A stretch of DNA of 64,000 nt from an uncultured Bacteroidia bacterium. Lineage in GTDB: Bacteria > Bacteroidota > Bacteroidia > NS11-12g > UBA9320. The stretch covers positions 297,662 to 361,661 of the forward strand of contig CALSMN010000004.1 of NCBI GenBank assembly GCA_943787465.1, written 5' to 3'. This document shows positions 17,486 through 27,504 of the stretch, piece by piece. A program made the translations under genes and the position numbers. Within the stretch, counting starts at the first letter, position 1. Every line of letters begins with the position of its first letter. Below the pieces are notes generated by a model. That model was given only the letters and a program-made list of their open reading frames with translations. It was not told the origin of the DNA and did no database searches.

Positions 17486-19677
17486 TTGGCAGACCAACTA
17501 TTATTAGAAGTATCTGTATCCGCAGTTTCTAAGTAAGGGTCCAAAATAACTTCTGTTACTTTCTTTTCTGTTACGATCACTTTATTTACTTTTTCTTGGA
17601 GTGACTCATTTTGCATCTTCCAAATTTCAGCTGGGATTCTAACCATACTTGATGAGCCATCTTCATACGTTAATTTAAGTATTACGGGCATGACTAATCC
17701 TCCGATCATTTCTAGGTCAATCTGACAAACATACCCTTCTCTATTGAGTAATTCACTTCTTGCATCGGTCAAATTGGCAAATAGTTGGCTATATGTTTCT
17801 GATGGAGTTTCAGAGGATTTGATAGCTTGAAAAATAGGATTTATAGCCGCTTGTTTTGTTAATTTTTTGATATTCTTTTCAATTGATTTCTGAGTTGTCC
17901 CTTCTTCTGGTCTTGCAAAATCTAACTTATATTGTTTTACCCCAGTTATCGCAACGTCACAATGGTCTGTTGTGTAAAACCACCCTCTCCAAAACCAGTC
18001 TAAATCAACAGCACTCGCATCTTCCATCGTTCTAAAGAAATCAGCTGGGCTAGGATGTTTAAACATCCATCGATTTGCATATACTTTAAAAGCATGATCA
18101 AATAATTCTGGACCCATTACCGTTTCTCTTAAGACGTTAAGAGCTGTGCAGGGCTTACCATAGGCATTATTACCAAACTGAAATATACTTTCTGAATTGG
18201 TCATGATTGGAGAAATATATCGTTTATCCCCTTTCATGTAAGGTACAATAAGATTTGCAGGCCCTCTTCTACTTGGAAAAGGCTTGCCTGTTTCATCGTA
18301 CCACGCACGTTCTGTTTGATATTGTAAAAATGTATTTAACCCTTCATCCATCCATGTCCATTGTCGCTCATCCGAATTAATGATCATAGGAAAATAATTA
18401 TGACCCACCTCGTGAATGATGACCAATATTGTTCGATACTTCACATTATCTGTAAATTTTCCATTTTCGTCTGTTCTACCTCCATTGAAGCAAATCATAG
18501 GATATTCCATACCAATGCTTTTTCCATTAATAGAATATGCAACTGGGTAAGGATAATCAAAAGTGAATTTTGAATATGTTTCTAGGGTTAGCACAATGGC
18601 TTTAGTACTATACATTTCCCACATTGGATTACCCTCTTTAGGATATAATGACATCGCCATAACGGTTCTATCTCCAAACTGAACCCCTTGGGCATCCCAA
18701 ATAAACTTTCTGCTAGCACACCAACCATAATCTCTAACATTTTCTGCTTTAAAGTGCCATGTTTTAGTATTGGTAGTTCTATCTTTTTCATTGGCTATTG
18801 CCTCCTCTTGTGTGACAATTAAGACTGGTTTGTCACTATTTTTTGCCTGCTCTAATCGCTCCATTTGCTTGGATGATAGTACGTCTTTTGTGTTTTGAAT
18901 TTCACCAGTAGCTCCAACTACCATACTTGCAGGGACAGTAAGTTTTACGTCATAATCACCGAAGGGTAGAGTAAACTCTCCCCTGCCTAAGAATTGTTTA
19001 TTCTGCCATCCTGTGACATCTGAATAGACAGCCATTCGAGGAAAAAACTGAGCAATGGTATACAAATAATTATTTTCTTCTTTGAAATATTCATATCCAC
19101 TTCTTCCCCCAATTTCCATTCGGTCATTAATAGTATACCACCACTTTATGTTTACCGTAATTGAATCCCCAGATTGTAAAGGTTTGCTCAAATCAATTCT
19201 CATCATTGTATGGTTAACTTTAACAGTATATGGATTACCATTTTCGTCATTGACATAATCTAAATTAAAACCTCCAGGAAAAGTATGGAATAAATTAAAA
19301 TACTCATATAAACTCAATCCATCTCGAATATTAGCTTGCTGGATTTTGTAGGTCTCAGATTCAGGATTTCTAACATTTTGATCCAATTGTATCCAGAGAT
19401 ATTCTAATTCATCAGGAGAATTATTGGTATAGTTAATAGACTCTATTCCATAAATGCGCTGATTCTCATCATCCAAAGTGACATTCATTACATAATCTGC
19501 TGTATTTTGCCAGTATGCGTGTCCTGGAGCTCCACTAGCTGTTCGATACACATTTGGAGTAGGCAGTTCATAATCCAACTGGCGAAATTTATTTTGATTG
19601 ATGTTGGTATTTTGAGCAAAGGCCTTAAACCCAACCATCATAAGAATTATTGAGATTATTCTGAATATTTTTGTCAT
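17482..19677 (-). CDS. M1-family metallopeptidase (gluzincin), secreted
   Basis: I place the start at 19677, giving 731 residues beginning MTKIFRIISIILMMVGFKAFAQ, a good signal peptide; a longer frame to 19782 would put a non-signal stretch in front of it. The zinc motif HEVGHN (encoded near 18400-18414) is followed by the third ligand in WMDEGLNTFLQY, and the exopeptidase motif appears as GMEYP. M1 enzymes trim N-terminal residues; the signal peptide suggests a periplasmic or surface role in peptide use. It is divergent from the DUF6702-like gene, a pairing I have an impression of from other Bacteroidota. Confidence 0.9.
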   Translation of the reverse strand: MTKIFRIISIILMMVGFKAFAQNTNINQNKFRQLDYELPTPNVYRTASGAPGHAYWQNTADYVMNVTLDDENQRIYGIESINYTNNSPDELEYLWIQLDQNVRNPESETYKIQQANIRDGLSLYEYFNLFHTFPGGFNLDYVNDENGNPYTVKVNHTMMRIDLSKPLQSGDSITVNIKWWYTINDRMEIGGRSGYEYFKEENNYLYTIAQFFPRMAVYSDVTGWQNKQFLGRGEFTLPFGDYDVKLTVPASMVVGATGEIQNTKDVLSSKQMERLEQAKNSDKPVLIVTQEEAIANEKDRTTNTKTWHFKAENVRDYGWCASRKFIWDAQGVQFGDRTVMAMSLYPKEGNPMWEMYSTKAIVLTLETYSKFTFDYPYPVAYSINGKSIGMEYPMICFNGGRTDENGKFTDNVKYRTILVIIHEVGHNYFPMIINSDERQWTWMDEGLNTFLQYQTERAWYDETGKPFPSRRGPANLIVPYMKGDKRYISPIMTNSESIFQFGNNAYGKPCTALNVLRETVMGPELFDHAFKVYANRWMFKHPSPADFFRTMEDASAVDLDWFWRGWFYTTDHCDVAITGVKQYKLDFARPEEGTTQKSIEKNIKKLTKQAAINPIFQAIKSSETPSETYSQLFANLTDARSELLNREGYVCQIDLEMIGGLVMPVILKLTYEDGSSSMVRIPAEIWKMQNESLQEKVNKVIVTEKKVTEVILDPYLETADTDTSNNSWSAN

Positions 19678-19704
19678 AACGAAGTAACAAATTAAAGCAA
19701 TAAC

Positions 19705-19712
19705 TAGTTTTG
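19705..19712 (+). promoter_or_regulatory. -7 element of the DUF6702-like gene
   Basis: TAGTTTTG ends 3 bases before the ATG at 19716 and matches TAnnTTTG. Confidence 0.4.
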
Positions 19713-19715
19713 TAA

Positions 19716-20204
19716 ATGATGTTTTATCAATTAATCCTCTTAATTTTTTCATTAATTCCCAATCATGATTTTCACACATCATGGATAAATTTAACCTATC
19801 AGGAGAAAAATAAAGAAATAAAAGCTATGTGGCACACCGATACTGAACATTTGGAGAGTGCTCTTTCATCGTTTTCAAATATTGAAATTCGATTTGAGTC
19901 AACCGTAACTGATGCCCAAAAAAAAATTATTACCGATTATCTAAATGCTCATTATTCTCTGAAAATAAATCAAAAACCATGTCTGATATCTGTTGCAACA
20001 ATTGAAGTAAATTTTGCCGAAATATTTATACATTTTGGCCCCATAAAACAACGTTCAAAAATCAAATCTATAACCGTAACTAATAGCTTACTAACGGAAA
20101 AGTTTCCAAATCAAAAAAACATGGTACAAGTTAACTATTTAGGAAATAAATACAGTATGCTCTTCAATATTACGAAAACTAAAGATCGCATTCTTATTCC
20201 CTAA
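19716..20204 (+). CDS. DUF6702-like small secreted or periplasmic protein
   Basis: 162 residues; ATGs at 19716 and 19719 are equally possible. A short hydrophobic N-terminus (MFYQLILLIFSLIPN) precedes HDFHTSWINLTYQEKNK, the typical start of the DUF6702 family, which continues with a predicted two-layer beta-sandwich ending in YSMLFNITKTKDRIL. Function unknown. It is divergent from the M1 peptidase gene with 38 bases between the two chosen starts. Confidence 0.7.
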   Translation: MMFYQLILLIFSLIPNHDFHTSWINLTYQEKNKEIKAMWHTDTEHLESALSSFSNIEIRFESTVTDAQKKIITDYLNAHYSLKINQKPCLISVATIEVNFAEIFIHFGPIKQRSKIKSITVTNSLLTEKFPNQKNMVQVNYLGNKYSMLFNITKTKDRILIP

Positions 20205-20234
20205 GTAAAAAGTTTATAACCGAAGAATTACGGC

Positions 20235-20242
20235 TATTTTTG
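20235..20242 (+). promoter_or_regulatory. -7 element directly before uvrB
   Basis: TATTTTTG with 5 bases to the ATG at 20248. No TTG at -33. Confidence 0.4.
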
Positions 20243-20247
20243 AAGGT

Positions 20248-22272
20248 ATGCCATTTGAACTAAAAGCACCATTTATACCTACAGGAGATCAGCCTGAAGC
20301 CATAAAGCAATTGGTACGAGGTATCGAAGATGGTATACCTGCTCAAACCTTATTAGGGGTGACTGGATCAGGCAAAACTTTCACGATGGCTAATGTGATA
20401 CGACAAACGCAAAAACCTACGTTGATTATGAGTCATAATAAAACTTTAGTGGCTCAATTATATGGTGAATTTAAGCACTTTTTCCCTGAAAACTCTGTAC
20501 AATATTTTGTTTCTTATTATGATTATTATCAACCTGAAGCATTTATTCCTAGTAGCAACACCTACATAGAAAAAGATCTCAATATCAACGAAGAAATAGA
20601 AAAAATGAGACTTAAAACCACCTCTGCTTTGCAAAGTGGTAGACGAGATATCATTGTAGTAGCCTCTGTGAGTTGTATTTATGGAGCTGGAAATCCCAAC
20701 GATTATGAAGACAGTATCATTCGATTGAATAGAGGTCAAAAAATAGCAAGAAACAACCTGCTTCACGCCTTGGTAGACAGCCTTTACTCTCGAACCACAG
20801 CTGATTTTAAACGTGGGACTTTTCGCGTAAAAGGAGATACCGTTGATGTTTTTTTAGCCTATAATGATTATGCTCTTCGAATCGGTTTTTTTGGCAATGA
20901 AATTGAAGACATTGAAACGATAGATCCCATGACTGGACAACGTATTGATGTACTAGAAGATGTTGCTATATTCCCTGCACAGCTTTTTGTAACACCCAAA
21001 GATCGCCTAAATAATGCTATCAAGCATATTCAAGATGATATGGTTCAGCAAGTCGATTATTTTAAAAGTATCGGTAAGTCCCTGGAAGCCAAAAGGCTAC
21101 TTGAACGCACGGAGTATGATATAGAAATGATGCGTGAGTTGGGCTATTGCAGTGGTATAGAAAATTACAGCAGATATATGGATGGGAGAAATCCTGGGCA
21201 ACGACCGTTTTGTTTACTAGACTACTTCCCAGAAGATTTCCTCTTGATTGTAGACGAAAGTCATGTTACTCTTCCTCAGGTCAGAGCTATGTATGGGGGA
21301 GATAGAAGTCGTAAAATTAATTTAGTAGACTATGGCTTTAGATTACCAGCGGCACTAGATAATCGACCATTGAAATTTGAGGAATTCAATCAGATCACCA
21401 ATCAAGTTGTTTATGTAAGTGCTACCCCTGCAGATTATGAAATCACCGAGAGTGAGGGAGTTGTGGTAGAACAACTAATTCGACCAACAGGTTTGTTGGA
21501 TCCAATTATTGAAGTAAAACCCTGTGTCAACCAAGTAGACGATCTATTGGAACAAATTGATGAACGTATTAAAATGGGGGATCGTATCTTGGTCACTACC
21601 TTAACAAAGCGAATGGCCGAAGAATTGGATAAATATGTTCGAAATATTGGTATTTCGGCCACTTACATACACTCTGAAGTGAAAACATTAGATCGAGTAG
21701 AAATTTTAGATCGTTTGAGAGCTGGAGACATTGATGTATTAATTGGGGTCAATTTATTAAGAGAGGGACTGGATTTGCCAGAGGTAAGTCTTGTAGCTAT
21801 TTTGGATGCTGACAAAGAGGGATTTCTCAGAAGTGAGCGAAGTTTGGTTCAAACGGTAGGTAGAGCCGCTCGAAATAGCAACGGTAAAGTCATTATGTAT
21901 GCTGATAAAATAACCGAAAGTATGCGACTCACTATTGAAGAAACTGAACGTCGAAGAGCACTTCAAATAAAATATAATACGGAACATGGGATAACCCCAG
22001 AAACTATAATTCGAAGTAAAAAATCAGCCTTTGATAAGCCTAATGAATCTTCATTAGAAAAAATGACTAATCCTTATTATAAAAAAGAGGAAAATTACGG
22101 AATGGCCGCTGATTCAGTAGTAGAATACATGGACAAAAATAGTTTGAAAAGAGGGATAGAAGAAACTAAAAAACGTATGCTAAGAGCTTCTAAAGAACTG
22201 GATTTTATGGAGGCCGCTCGACTTCGAGACAGCATGATCAAATTGGAACAGAAATTGAAAGAAATTCATTAA
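20248..22272 (+). CDS. uvrB: Excinuclease ABC subunit B
   Basis: 674 residues, full length. Nucleotide-excision repair helicase that receives damaged DNA from UvrA and positions UvrC. Walker A GVTGSGKT at 37-44; the beta-hairpin region YYDYYQPEAFIPSSNTY from 90; Walker B DESHVTLPQ; helicase motifs V and VI (LREGLDLPEVSLVAILDAD, QTVGRAARN); and a C-terminal UVR domain (about 635-670, LDFMEAARLRD) that contacts UvrC. No neighbour is related to repair. Confidence 0.97.
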   Translation: MPFELKAPFIPTGDQPEAIKQLVRGIEDGIPAQTLLGVTGSGKTFTMANVIRQTQKPTLIMSHNKTLVAQLYGEFKHFFPENSVQYFVSYYDYYQPEAFIPSSNTYIEKDLNINEEIEKMRLKTTSALQSGRRDIIVVASVSCIYGAGNPNDYEDSIIRLNRGQKIARNNLLHALVDSLYSRTTADFKRGTFRVKGDTVDVFLAYNDYALRIGFFGNEIEDIETIDPMTGQRIDVLEDVAIFPAQLFVTPKDRLNNAIKHIQDDMVQQVDYFKSIGKSLEAKRLLERTEYDIEMMRELGYCSGIENYSRYMDGRNPGQRPFCLLDYFPEDFLLIVDESHVTLPQVRAMYGGDRSRKINLVDYGFRLPAALDNRPLKFEEFNQITNQVVYVSATPADYEITESEGVVVEQLIRPTGLLDPIIEVKPCVNQVDDLLEQIDERIKMGDRILVTTLTKRMAEELDKYVRNIGISATYIHSEVKTLDRVEILDRLRAGDIDVLIGVNLLREGLDLPEVSLVAILDADKEGFLRSERSLVQTVGRAARNSNGKVIMYADKITESMRLTIEETERRRALQIKYNTEHGITPETIIRSKKSAFDKPNESSLEKMTNPYYKKEENYGMAADSVVEYMDKNSLKRGIEETKKRMLRASKELDFMEAARLRDSMIKLEQKLKEIH

Positions 22273-22284
22273 TTGCGTTAATAT

Positions 22285-23250
22285 ATGAATCAACATTTAA
22301 CAATAACAACACTTTTACTGATATTATTTAGTTCTTGTGTAAGTCAACAAAACATCCAATGGAAAACAGGTACAACAGCGGCTACCATTCAGTTGCCCGA
22401 TGATGCAAAAACCATGGTAGTTTTGAATCGAGTCCGACTTTCATACCCTTTCTCTGGTACTGATATAAGTGCCAATACCCCAGAATTTATGCGTTCTTGT
22501 TTAAACAGTTTCAAAAATCAAATACGAAGACAACAATTTTTATCTGCTTCATCTACTCGAGAAAACTATACCATAAATGCAAATGGAGCATTCCCCGATA
22601 CTTTGACATTAAGTGAAGTTAAAAGCATCGGGATGGGTAGTGACGTTGTTGCTTCTTTGGAAATGCTCGATCAAAAAACACGAGATAGCTATGCCGTTGA
22701 AATTAGAAGAGAAAACTTGGGTAATAATGTATATCGAGAAATTGATTATTTCATTGGAAAGCGAACTATTGATGTAAAAGTAGGATGGCGCTTATACCAA
22801 ACATCTTCAGGGATAATTATTGATGAATGGGAACAAAGCAAATCTTACACCTATGAAGCTGAATCTACTGTTAGAACTCGTGCCACCTCTTTACTCAACC
22901 TCAATTACAAAAAGGAACTATCCAATCTTGGCGTAACTTTTGGCAGACAATATGCTCAACGTATTTCGCCAACTCAACATTTTATTTCACGAAGTATTTA
23001 TACCTCTTCTAATGCTTACTTAGAAAATGGAGCCCGAGCTGCATTGCAAGAAAAATGGGACGAAGCAGAGGAAATCTGGTTAGAAGGAACTGTACAGGAG
23101 ACCAAACGTAAAAAACGAGCCTACCTTTATCATAATCTAGCTATAAATGAAGAACGAAAGGGGGATATCAACAAAGCAAGAGAATATGCTAAATTAGCTG
23201 CAAATCAACATCCAGTTGGTGTTAAAACACAAAGTATTGTAGGATTTTGA
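22285..23250 (+). CDS. DUF6340-like lipoprotein with C-terminal helical repeats
   Basis: 321 residues. A lipoprotein signal (MNQHLTITTLLLILFSSC) puts the lipid-anchored Cys at 18. The body has a beta-rich middle (VGWRLYQTSSGIIIDEWEQS) and a helical C-terminus with TPR-like spacing (AALQEKWDEAEEIWLEG, then YHNLAINEERKGDINKA). This matches proteins annotated as DUF6340 in Bacteroidota, whose function is unknown. It starts 12 bases after uvrB and converges on the dehydrogenase gene with one base between stops. Confidence 0.7.
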   Translation: MNQHLTITTLLLILFSSCVSQQNIQWKTGTTAATIQLPDDAKTMVVLNRVRLSYPFSGTDISANTPEFMRSCLNSFKNQIRRQQFLSASSTRENYTINANGAFPDTLTLSEVKSIGMGSDVVASLEMLDQKTRDSYAVEIRRENLGNNVYREIDYFIGKRTIDVKVGWRLYQTSSGIIIDEWEQSKSYTYEAESTVRTRATSLLNLNYKKELSNLGVTFGRQYAQRISPTQHFISRSIYTSSNAYLENGARAALQEKWDEAEEIWLEGTVQETKRKKRAYLYHNLAINEERKGDINKAREYAKLAANQHPVGVKTQSIVGF

Positions 23251-23251
23251 A

Positions 23252-24526
23252 TTAACCTAAACCTCCAATACCACTTCTATGGCTCGTATCACCAGTGTCT
23301 ACCAAATCTGTTAAACTCATTTCTAATGCTTTTCTGCTCAATCCTGTGGTTCGGGGATTGAATTGATGTAATCTTCTCATTTGATTTCCTATTATCTCTG
23401 AAGTATCTTTTAGTATCGCTACATCGTCTACTTCACCTTTTTCGCTCATTAAAAAACCAAATGTTCGAGCCATACCACAGTTTGCAATAAAATCGGGTAC
23501 TACAGCCATATTTGCATCGGCATACATGGATATTTCACCCATAAAAATCTCAGGATCTGCAAACGGGACATTAGCTCCACAACTGATCACCTCACACTGA
23601 CCGTCAATCAATGCTGTAACCTGATCTTTACTAATCAATCGACTAGCGGCACCAGGAATAAATATCTCTGCACCTAAATCCCATATTTGTTGATTGGTTT
23701 CTTCATAACTGAGCATATTCTCTGCAACCAACTGGTTTCCATTTCTATTTCTGAATAAGCTAATAATTTCCTCCAAGGTAAATCCCTCTTTATGAATTAA
23801 GCCCCCATCCCTATCAATAATCCCAATAATCTTCACTCCATGTTTAGCGAGGTAAAAAGCAGCTGCTGCACTTACATTTCCCCAGCCCTGAATAATGGCT
23901 GTTTTGTGGTTCATTGTTCCTCCCCATATTTCATAAAAATGACGTACTCCTTCAGAAACACCCCATCCTGTGATCATATCGGCAATGGTATATTTCATCG
24001 TAACATCAGGCGTAAATCGCTCATCAATGATAGGTAACAATACCCCACTTTGTAAACGAGTAATGGCTTGTAATTTATCTACTTTACTGTAGGATTTAAA
24101 ATACCCTTGCACAACACCTTCTTGTGGGTGGAGCACTCCTAATTCTGCAGTCATAGGAATAACTTCATGGATTTCATCTACGTTTAAATCGCCACCCGTA
24201 CCATAATAATTTCGGAGCAACGGAGCCACTGCGGCATACCATCGTTTGAGTACTCCTTCTTTTCGAGGATCAGCTGGATCAAAGTTAATACCTGATTTGG
24301 CTCCACCTATAGGAGGACCAGCTACCGTAAACTTAATCTCCATTGTTTTTGCTAGGGACTCCACTTCGCGTTTATTTAAGCCTTTTCGCATACGAGTTCC
24401 ACCACCTGCAGCACCATTACGAAGTGAATTAATTACGATCCACCCTTCGGCTTCAGTTTCTGAGTCCTTCCATTCAAAAACAATCTCAGGTTGCTTGTTT
24501 TCAAATTTTTTTAATAAATTTTCCAT
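23252..24526 (-). CDS. Glu/Leu/Phe/Val dehydrogenase-family enzyme
   Basis: 424 residues. The dimerisation domain contains GGGTRMRKGL and PPIGGAKSGINFDP (71-84), where Lys77 is the catalytic-site Lys; the Rossmann domain starts near 205 with IIQGWGNVSAAAAFYL. The reaction in the family is reversible oxidative deamination of an amino acid with NAD(P); substrate choice between Glu, Leu/Val or Phe cannot be assigned here. The start codon overlaps the stop of anmK by one base, so the two are translationally coupled. Confidence 0.88.
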   Translation of the reverse strand: MENLLKKFENKQPEIVFEWKDSETEAEGWIVINSLRNGAAGGGTRMRKGLNKREVESLAKTMEIKFTVAGPPIGGAKSGINFDPADPRKEGVLKRWYAAVAPLLRNYYGTGGDLNVDEIHEVIPMTAELGVLHPQEGVVQGYFKSYSKVDKLQAITRLQSGVLLPIIDERFTPDVTMKYTIADMITGWGVSEGVRHFYEIWGGTMNHKTAIIQGWGNVSAAAAFYLAKHGVKIIGIIDRDGGLIHKEGFTLEEIISLFRNRNGNQLVAENMLSYEETNQQIWDLGAEIFIPGAASRLISKDQVTALIDGQCEVISCGANVPFADPEIFMGEISMYADANMAVVPDFIANCGMARTFGFLMSEKGEVDDVAILKDTSEIIGNQMRRLHQFNPRTTGLSRKALEMSLTDLVDTGDTSHRSGIGGLG

Positions 24527-25611
24527 TATATCAATTTTGAGAAATCTCCATATAAACTCCCAGATACCGAATCTTTTTTGGAGCCTGTATGAGAGGATAA
24601 TACATTTACTTGATTATTAACACGTAAAACGCCTAGTAAAGCAAAGGCTAACGCTTCTTTAAATTCTACAATTTGTGCTGTTGGTACGATAACCTCTGCG
24701 TCGGTATGACTTTGGATGTGATTGATTAATGCTGTATTAAAAGCACCTCCTCCCGTAACATAAATACGCTTACTACTGGCATCCCCATCCGATAATTCCT
24801 CAATGCTATTGCATACTTGTACCGCAATATGATCTACTAAGGTCTTCATCTTGTCCTCTTTGGGAGTGTCGTAGCTTCTAACTATTGGCCAAAAATCAGA
24901 ACTAATCCACTCGCGACCCAATGACTTGGGATGTTCATAGGTGTAATATGCTATATCATTCAACTCAGATAATAGGTCATAATCAATCGATCCAGACTCT
25001 GCAATAGCTCCATCTTGGTCAAATTCTTGATCAAACTCTCGAGCTATTCGATTTAAGATGATATTACAAGGAGTGACATCAAAGGCTACTTGTTTTGATG
25101 AACAAGAAATATTGGCAAAACCACCTAAGTTAAGACACATATCAAATTCGCCAAACATATGCTGGTCTGCTAGGCCCACCAAGGGTGCACCCTCGCCACC
25201 GAGGATGACATCTAATGCTCTAAAATTAGTCACGGTTGGAATTCCTGTAGTTGCATAAATACTATTTCCATCTCCTATCTGAACAGAAATATTGTTCTCA
25301 GGCTGATGGAAAACAGTGTGCCCATGCGAGGATACTAAATCGGCTTCCAGATTATAATCTTCCAAAAATTTTTGAATACATTCTCCAATATATTGCCCAT
25401 AAAAACGATCTGTTTTGTAAAAAACAAGAGAATTTTGGTGCCTTAGTTTTGACAATCTTAGTCGCCATTTTTCCTCATAAGGAACAGTAATGGATGCATT
25501 GAAGGTAAAGTCCCATTTGCCCTGTTCATTTTGTTGGAGTGTTACGTGTGCTATATCCAATCCATCCATGGATGTGCCTGACATAACTCCAACTACATTA
25601 TACTTATTCAT
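24526..25611 (-). CDS. anmK: Anhydro-N-acetylmuramic acid kinase
   Basis: 361 residues of the ASKHA fold. The phosphate-binding motif GVMSGTSMDGLDIAHV is at the N-terminus (8-23) and the second nucleotide motif YVTGGGAFN near 270. It cleaves and phosphorylates 1,6-anhydroMurNAc to MurNAc-6-phosphate during cell-wall recycling. Coupled to the downstream dehydrogenase by a one-base overlap, though the two enzymes have no obvious pathway link. Confidence 0.93.
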   Translation of the reverse strand: MNKYNVVGVMSGTSMDGLDIAHVTLQQNEQGKWDFTFNASITVPYEEKWRLRLSKLRHQNSLVFYKTDRFYGQYIGECIQKFLEDYNLEADLVSSHGHTVFHQPENNISVQIGDGNSIYATTGIPTVTNFRALDVILGGEGAPLVGLADQHMFGEFDMCLNLGGFANISCSSKQVAFDVTPCNIILNRIAREFDQEFDQDGAIAESGSIDYDLLSELNDIAYYTYEHPKSLGREWISSDFWPIVRSYDTPKEDKMKTLVDHIAVQVCNSIEELSDGDASSKRIYVTGGGAFNTALINHIQSHTDAEVIVPTAQIVEFKEALAFALLGVLRVNNQVNVLSSHTGSKKDSVSGSLYGDFSKLI

Positions 25612-25734
25612 ACCTGGTCTTTTTAATGATTAATTTAATTTTCGCCTCTAATACTATTCTAGAATCATGAACAAAATTAAGATTAATTACATCAACAATA
25701 AAAAAAAGCTACTCATCACGAATAGGATTTGTTG

Positions 25735-25742
25735 TAATTTTG
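25735..25742 (+). promoter_or_regulatory. -7 element for the gene at 25750
   Basis: TAATTTTG, 7 bases before the ATG. Confidence 0.4.
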
Positions 25743-25749
25743 ATTTGAA

Positions 25750-26772
25750 ATGCAAAGACTTACCTTTTTGATTCTATTCAGTTTAATGGTAACTTTTGGT
25801 CTGAGTCAAACGAATGATCAACCAAAACTGTCCTGGAAATATGGCATTGCAGGAGGGCTAACTGTCCCAAAATTGAGCGATAATTTTGATCCAACCGTTG
25901 GCTGGACAGCCGAAATTTTTGCTGCATATACTAGAAATAATAATACCTTTTATTCTACGATCGGTTCTCGAAACCTGACCTATAAAAACCCAGATCTTTT
26001 CACTACTGTTCAAGCTCAAGATCTATTGATGTCTTTTGGGTTGAAATCAAATTTTGGTAAACTAACCCAAACCAATCTTCTTATCGAATACAGTCCCTCA
26101 TCTATGTGGAGTGCCAAACAAACTTATTTTGGATCAGACAAACAAATACCCAAAACTACTTCTGTACTTTCTGCATACAGCAATGTATTCAGTCAAGCTA
26201 TATCTGTTGGTTTTGACTTAGAACTCAACCATTTTTCCCATTTGGAACTAAAATATTCGATTCCTATAAAATCTAAAAGTAATCCATATTTTGTCGATGC
26301 TATACCCCCACAACTCCGTCTATCGTATGCCATAAATTTTAATCGTTTTGTAACCAAAAAAGACCCAAAAACAATCATGGTAGAATCGTTGACAGCCCTT
26401 CAAAATGATACCTTATATATCATCAATAGAGGTTGTCCCTCGGACTTCAGGCCCAAACAATTGGACTCACTATGGAATACCCATTTTACCTTTTCTCCCT
26501 ATAAAATTATAGAGGACCATGAAATATCTAAAATTCAGCAGTATCCCAATTGTATCCATTTTGCAGTCATTGGGAGCTACTATGCTGCAACCAATGAACC
26601 GCTGAGTAGTGGGATATTTTTATTGGATAAAGAACTAAAAAATACGGTTTACCCCTATCCTGTATTCACTAAAATTTATGGTGGAAGATCAACGTGTTTT
26701 GAATCGTTAGCGGATGTATCAGCAGGAATAATCACTTTCAATAAACGGCTTATTTCCAAGTTAAGGCGATAA
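25750..26772 (+). CDS. Outer-membrane-like secreted protein of unknown function
   Basis: 340 residues. A signal peptide (1-19, ending GLSQ) is followed by about 190 residues of alternating beta-strands (YGIAGGLTVPKLSDNF; FSQAISVGFDLELNHFSHLE; LRLSYAINF) typical of porin-like barrels in the outer membrane. The last 120 residues are a separate soluble part with two cysteines (NRGCPSDFRP, YPNCIHFAVIG). No specific family recognised. Confidence 0.6.
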   Translation: MQRLTFLILFSLMVTFGLSQTNDQPKLSWKYGIAGGLTVPKLSDNFDPTVGWTAEIFAAYTRNNNTFYSTIGSRNLTYKNPDLFTTVQAQDLLMSFGLKSNFGKLTQTNLLIEYSPSSMWSAKQTYFGSDKQIPKTTSVLSAYSNVFSQAISVGFDLELNHFSHLELKYSIPIKSKSNPYFVDAIPPQLRLSYAINFNRFVTKKDPKTIMVESLTALQNDTLYIINRGCPSDFRPKQLDSLWNTHFTFSPYKIIEDHEISKIQQYPNCIHFAVIGSYYAATNEPLSSGIFLLDKELKNTVYPYPVFTKIYGGRSTCFESLADVSAGIITFNKRLISKLRR

Positions 26773-26810
26773 TATTCCCTGCTTACTGTAGTATAATTCT
26801 ACCGTAGATG

Positions 26811-26818
26811 TATCTTTG
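26811..26818 (+). promoter_or_regulatory. -7 element directly before the FKBP gene
   Basis: TATCTTTG with 4 bases to the ATG at 26823, matching TAnnTTTG. Confidence 0.45.
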
Positions 26819-26822
26819 ACGC

Positions 26823-27497
26823 ATGAAAAAAATTCTTATCGCATCTTTATTTTGCCTACTAATTAGCCAAACCTTTGCTCAACATAACCACACAAAACTC
26901 AAAACTCAGATTGATAGTGTATCCTACGCTCTAGGTATGAACATTGCTAGCAGTCTCAAAAGTGGCGGAATTGACACTTTAAATTATACTGTATTTTCTG
27001 AAGCATTGAAAGATCTACTTCAATACAATCATGCCAATATGGATGGTCAATTATCCAATACAGTAATTAATAATTATGTTTCTCAAATTAAAGCATTGGA
27101 AATGGAAAAATTTACCGCTGAGGGAACAGCATTTTTAGCTGAAAATGCCAAAAAAAAGGGAGTAATTACCTTGCCTAGTGGACTTCAATACAAAGTAATA
27201 ACTAAAGGTACTGGTGCTATACCTACTGAAAATCAACGAGTAAAAACACACTACCGAGGTACACTCATTAATGGAAAACAATTTGATAGTAGCTACGACC
27301 GTGGTGAGCCGGCCACTTTTGGAGTAACACAAGTCATTGCTGGATGGACCGAAGCCCTAAAAATGATGCCTGTAGGTAGTAAATGGGAACTATTCATCCC
27401 CTATAATTTGGCCTACGGAGAACGAGCCATGGGCAGTGATATACCCGCTTATTCTACGTTGATTTTCACGATTGAATTGTTAGAGATCGTACCATAG
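26823..27497 (+). CDS. Secreted FKBP-type peptidyl-prolyl isomerase (Mip-like)
   Basis: 224 residues. Signal peptide (1-19), then an N-terminal helical dimerisation part (about 25-105, VSYALGMNIASSLKSGGID) as in Mip/FkpA, and an FKBP domain (about 115-224) with GLQYKVITKGTG, VKTHYRGTLINGKQFDSS, VIAGWTEALKMMPVGSKWEL and the end IFTIELLEI. It speeds folding of exported proteins at prolines in the periplasm. It converges on the DUF4143 gene with 7 bases between. Confidence 0.93.
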   Translation: MKKILIASLFCLLISQTFAQHNHTKLKTQIDSVSYALGMNIASSLKSGGIDTLNYTVFSEALKDLLQYNHANMDGQLSNTVINNYVSQIKALEMEKFTAEGTAFLAENAKKKGVITLPSGLQYKVITKGTGAIPTENQRVKTHYRGTLINGKQFDSSYDRGEPATFGVTQVIAGWTEALKMMPVGSKWELFIPYNLAYGERAMGSDIPAYSTLIFTIELLEIVP

Positions 27498-27504
27498 ATT
27501 TTTA

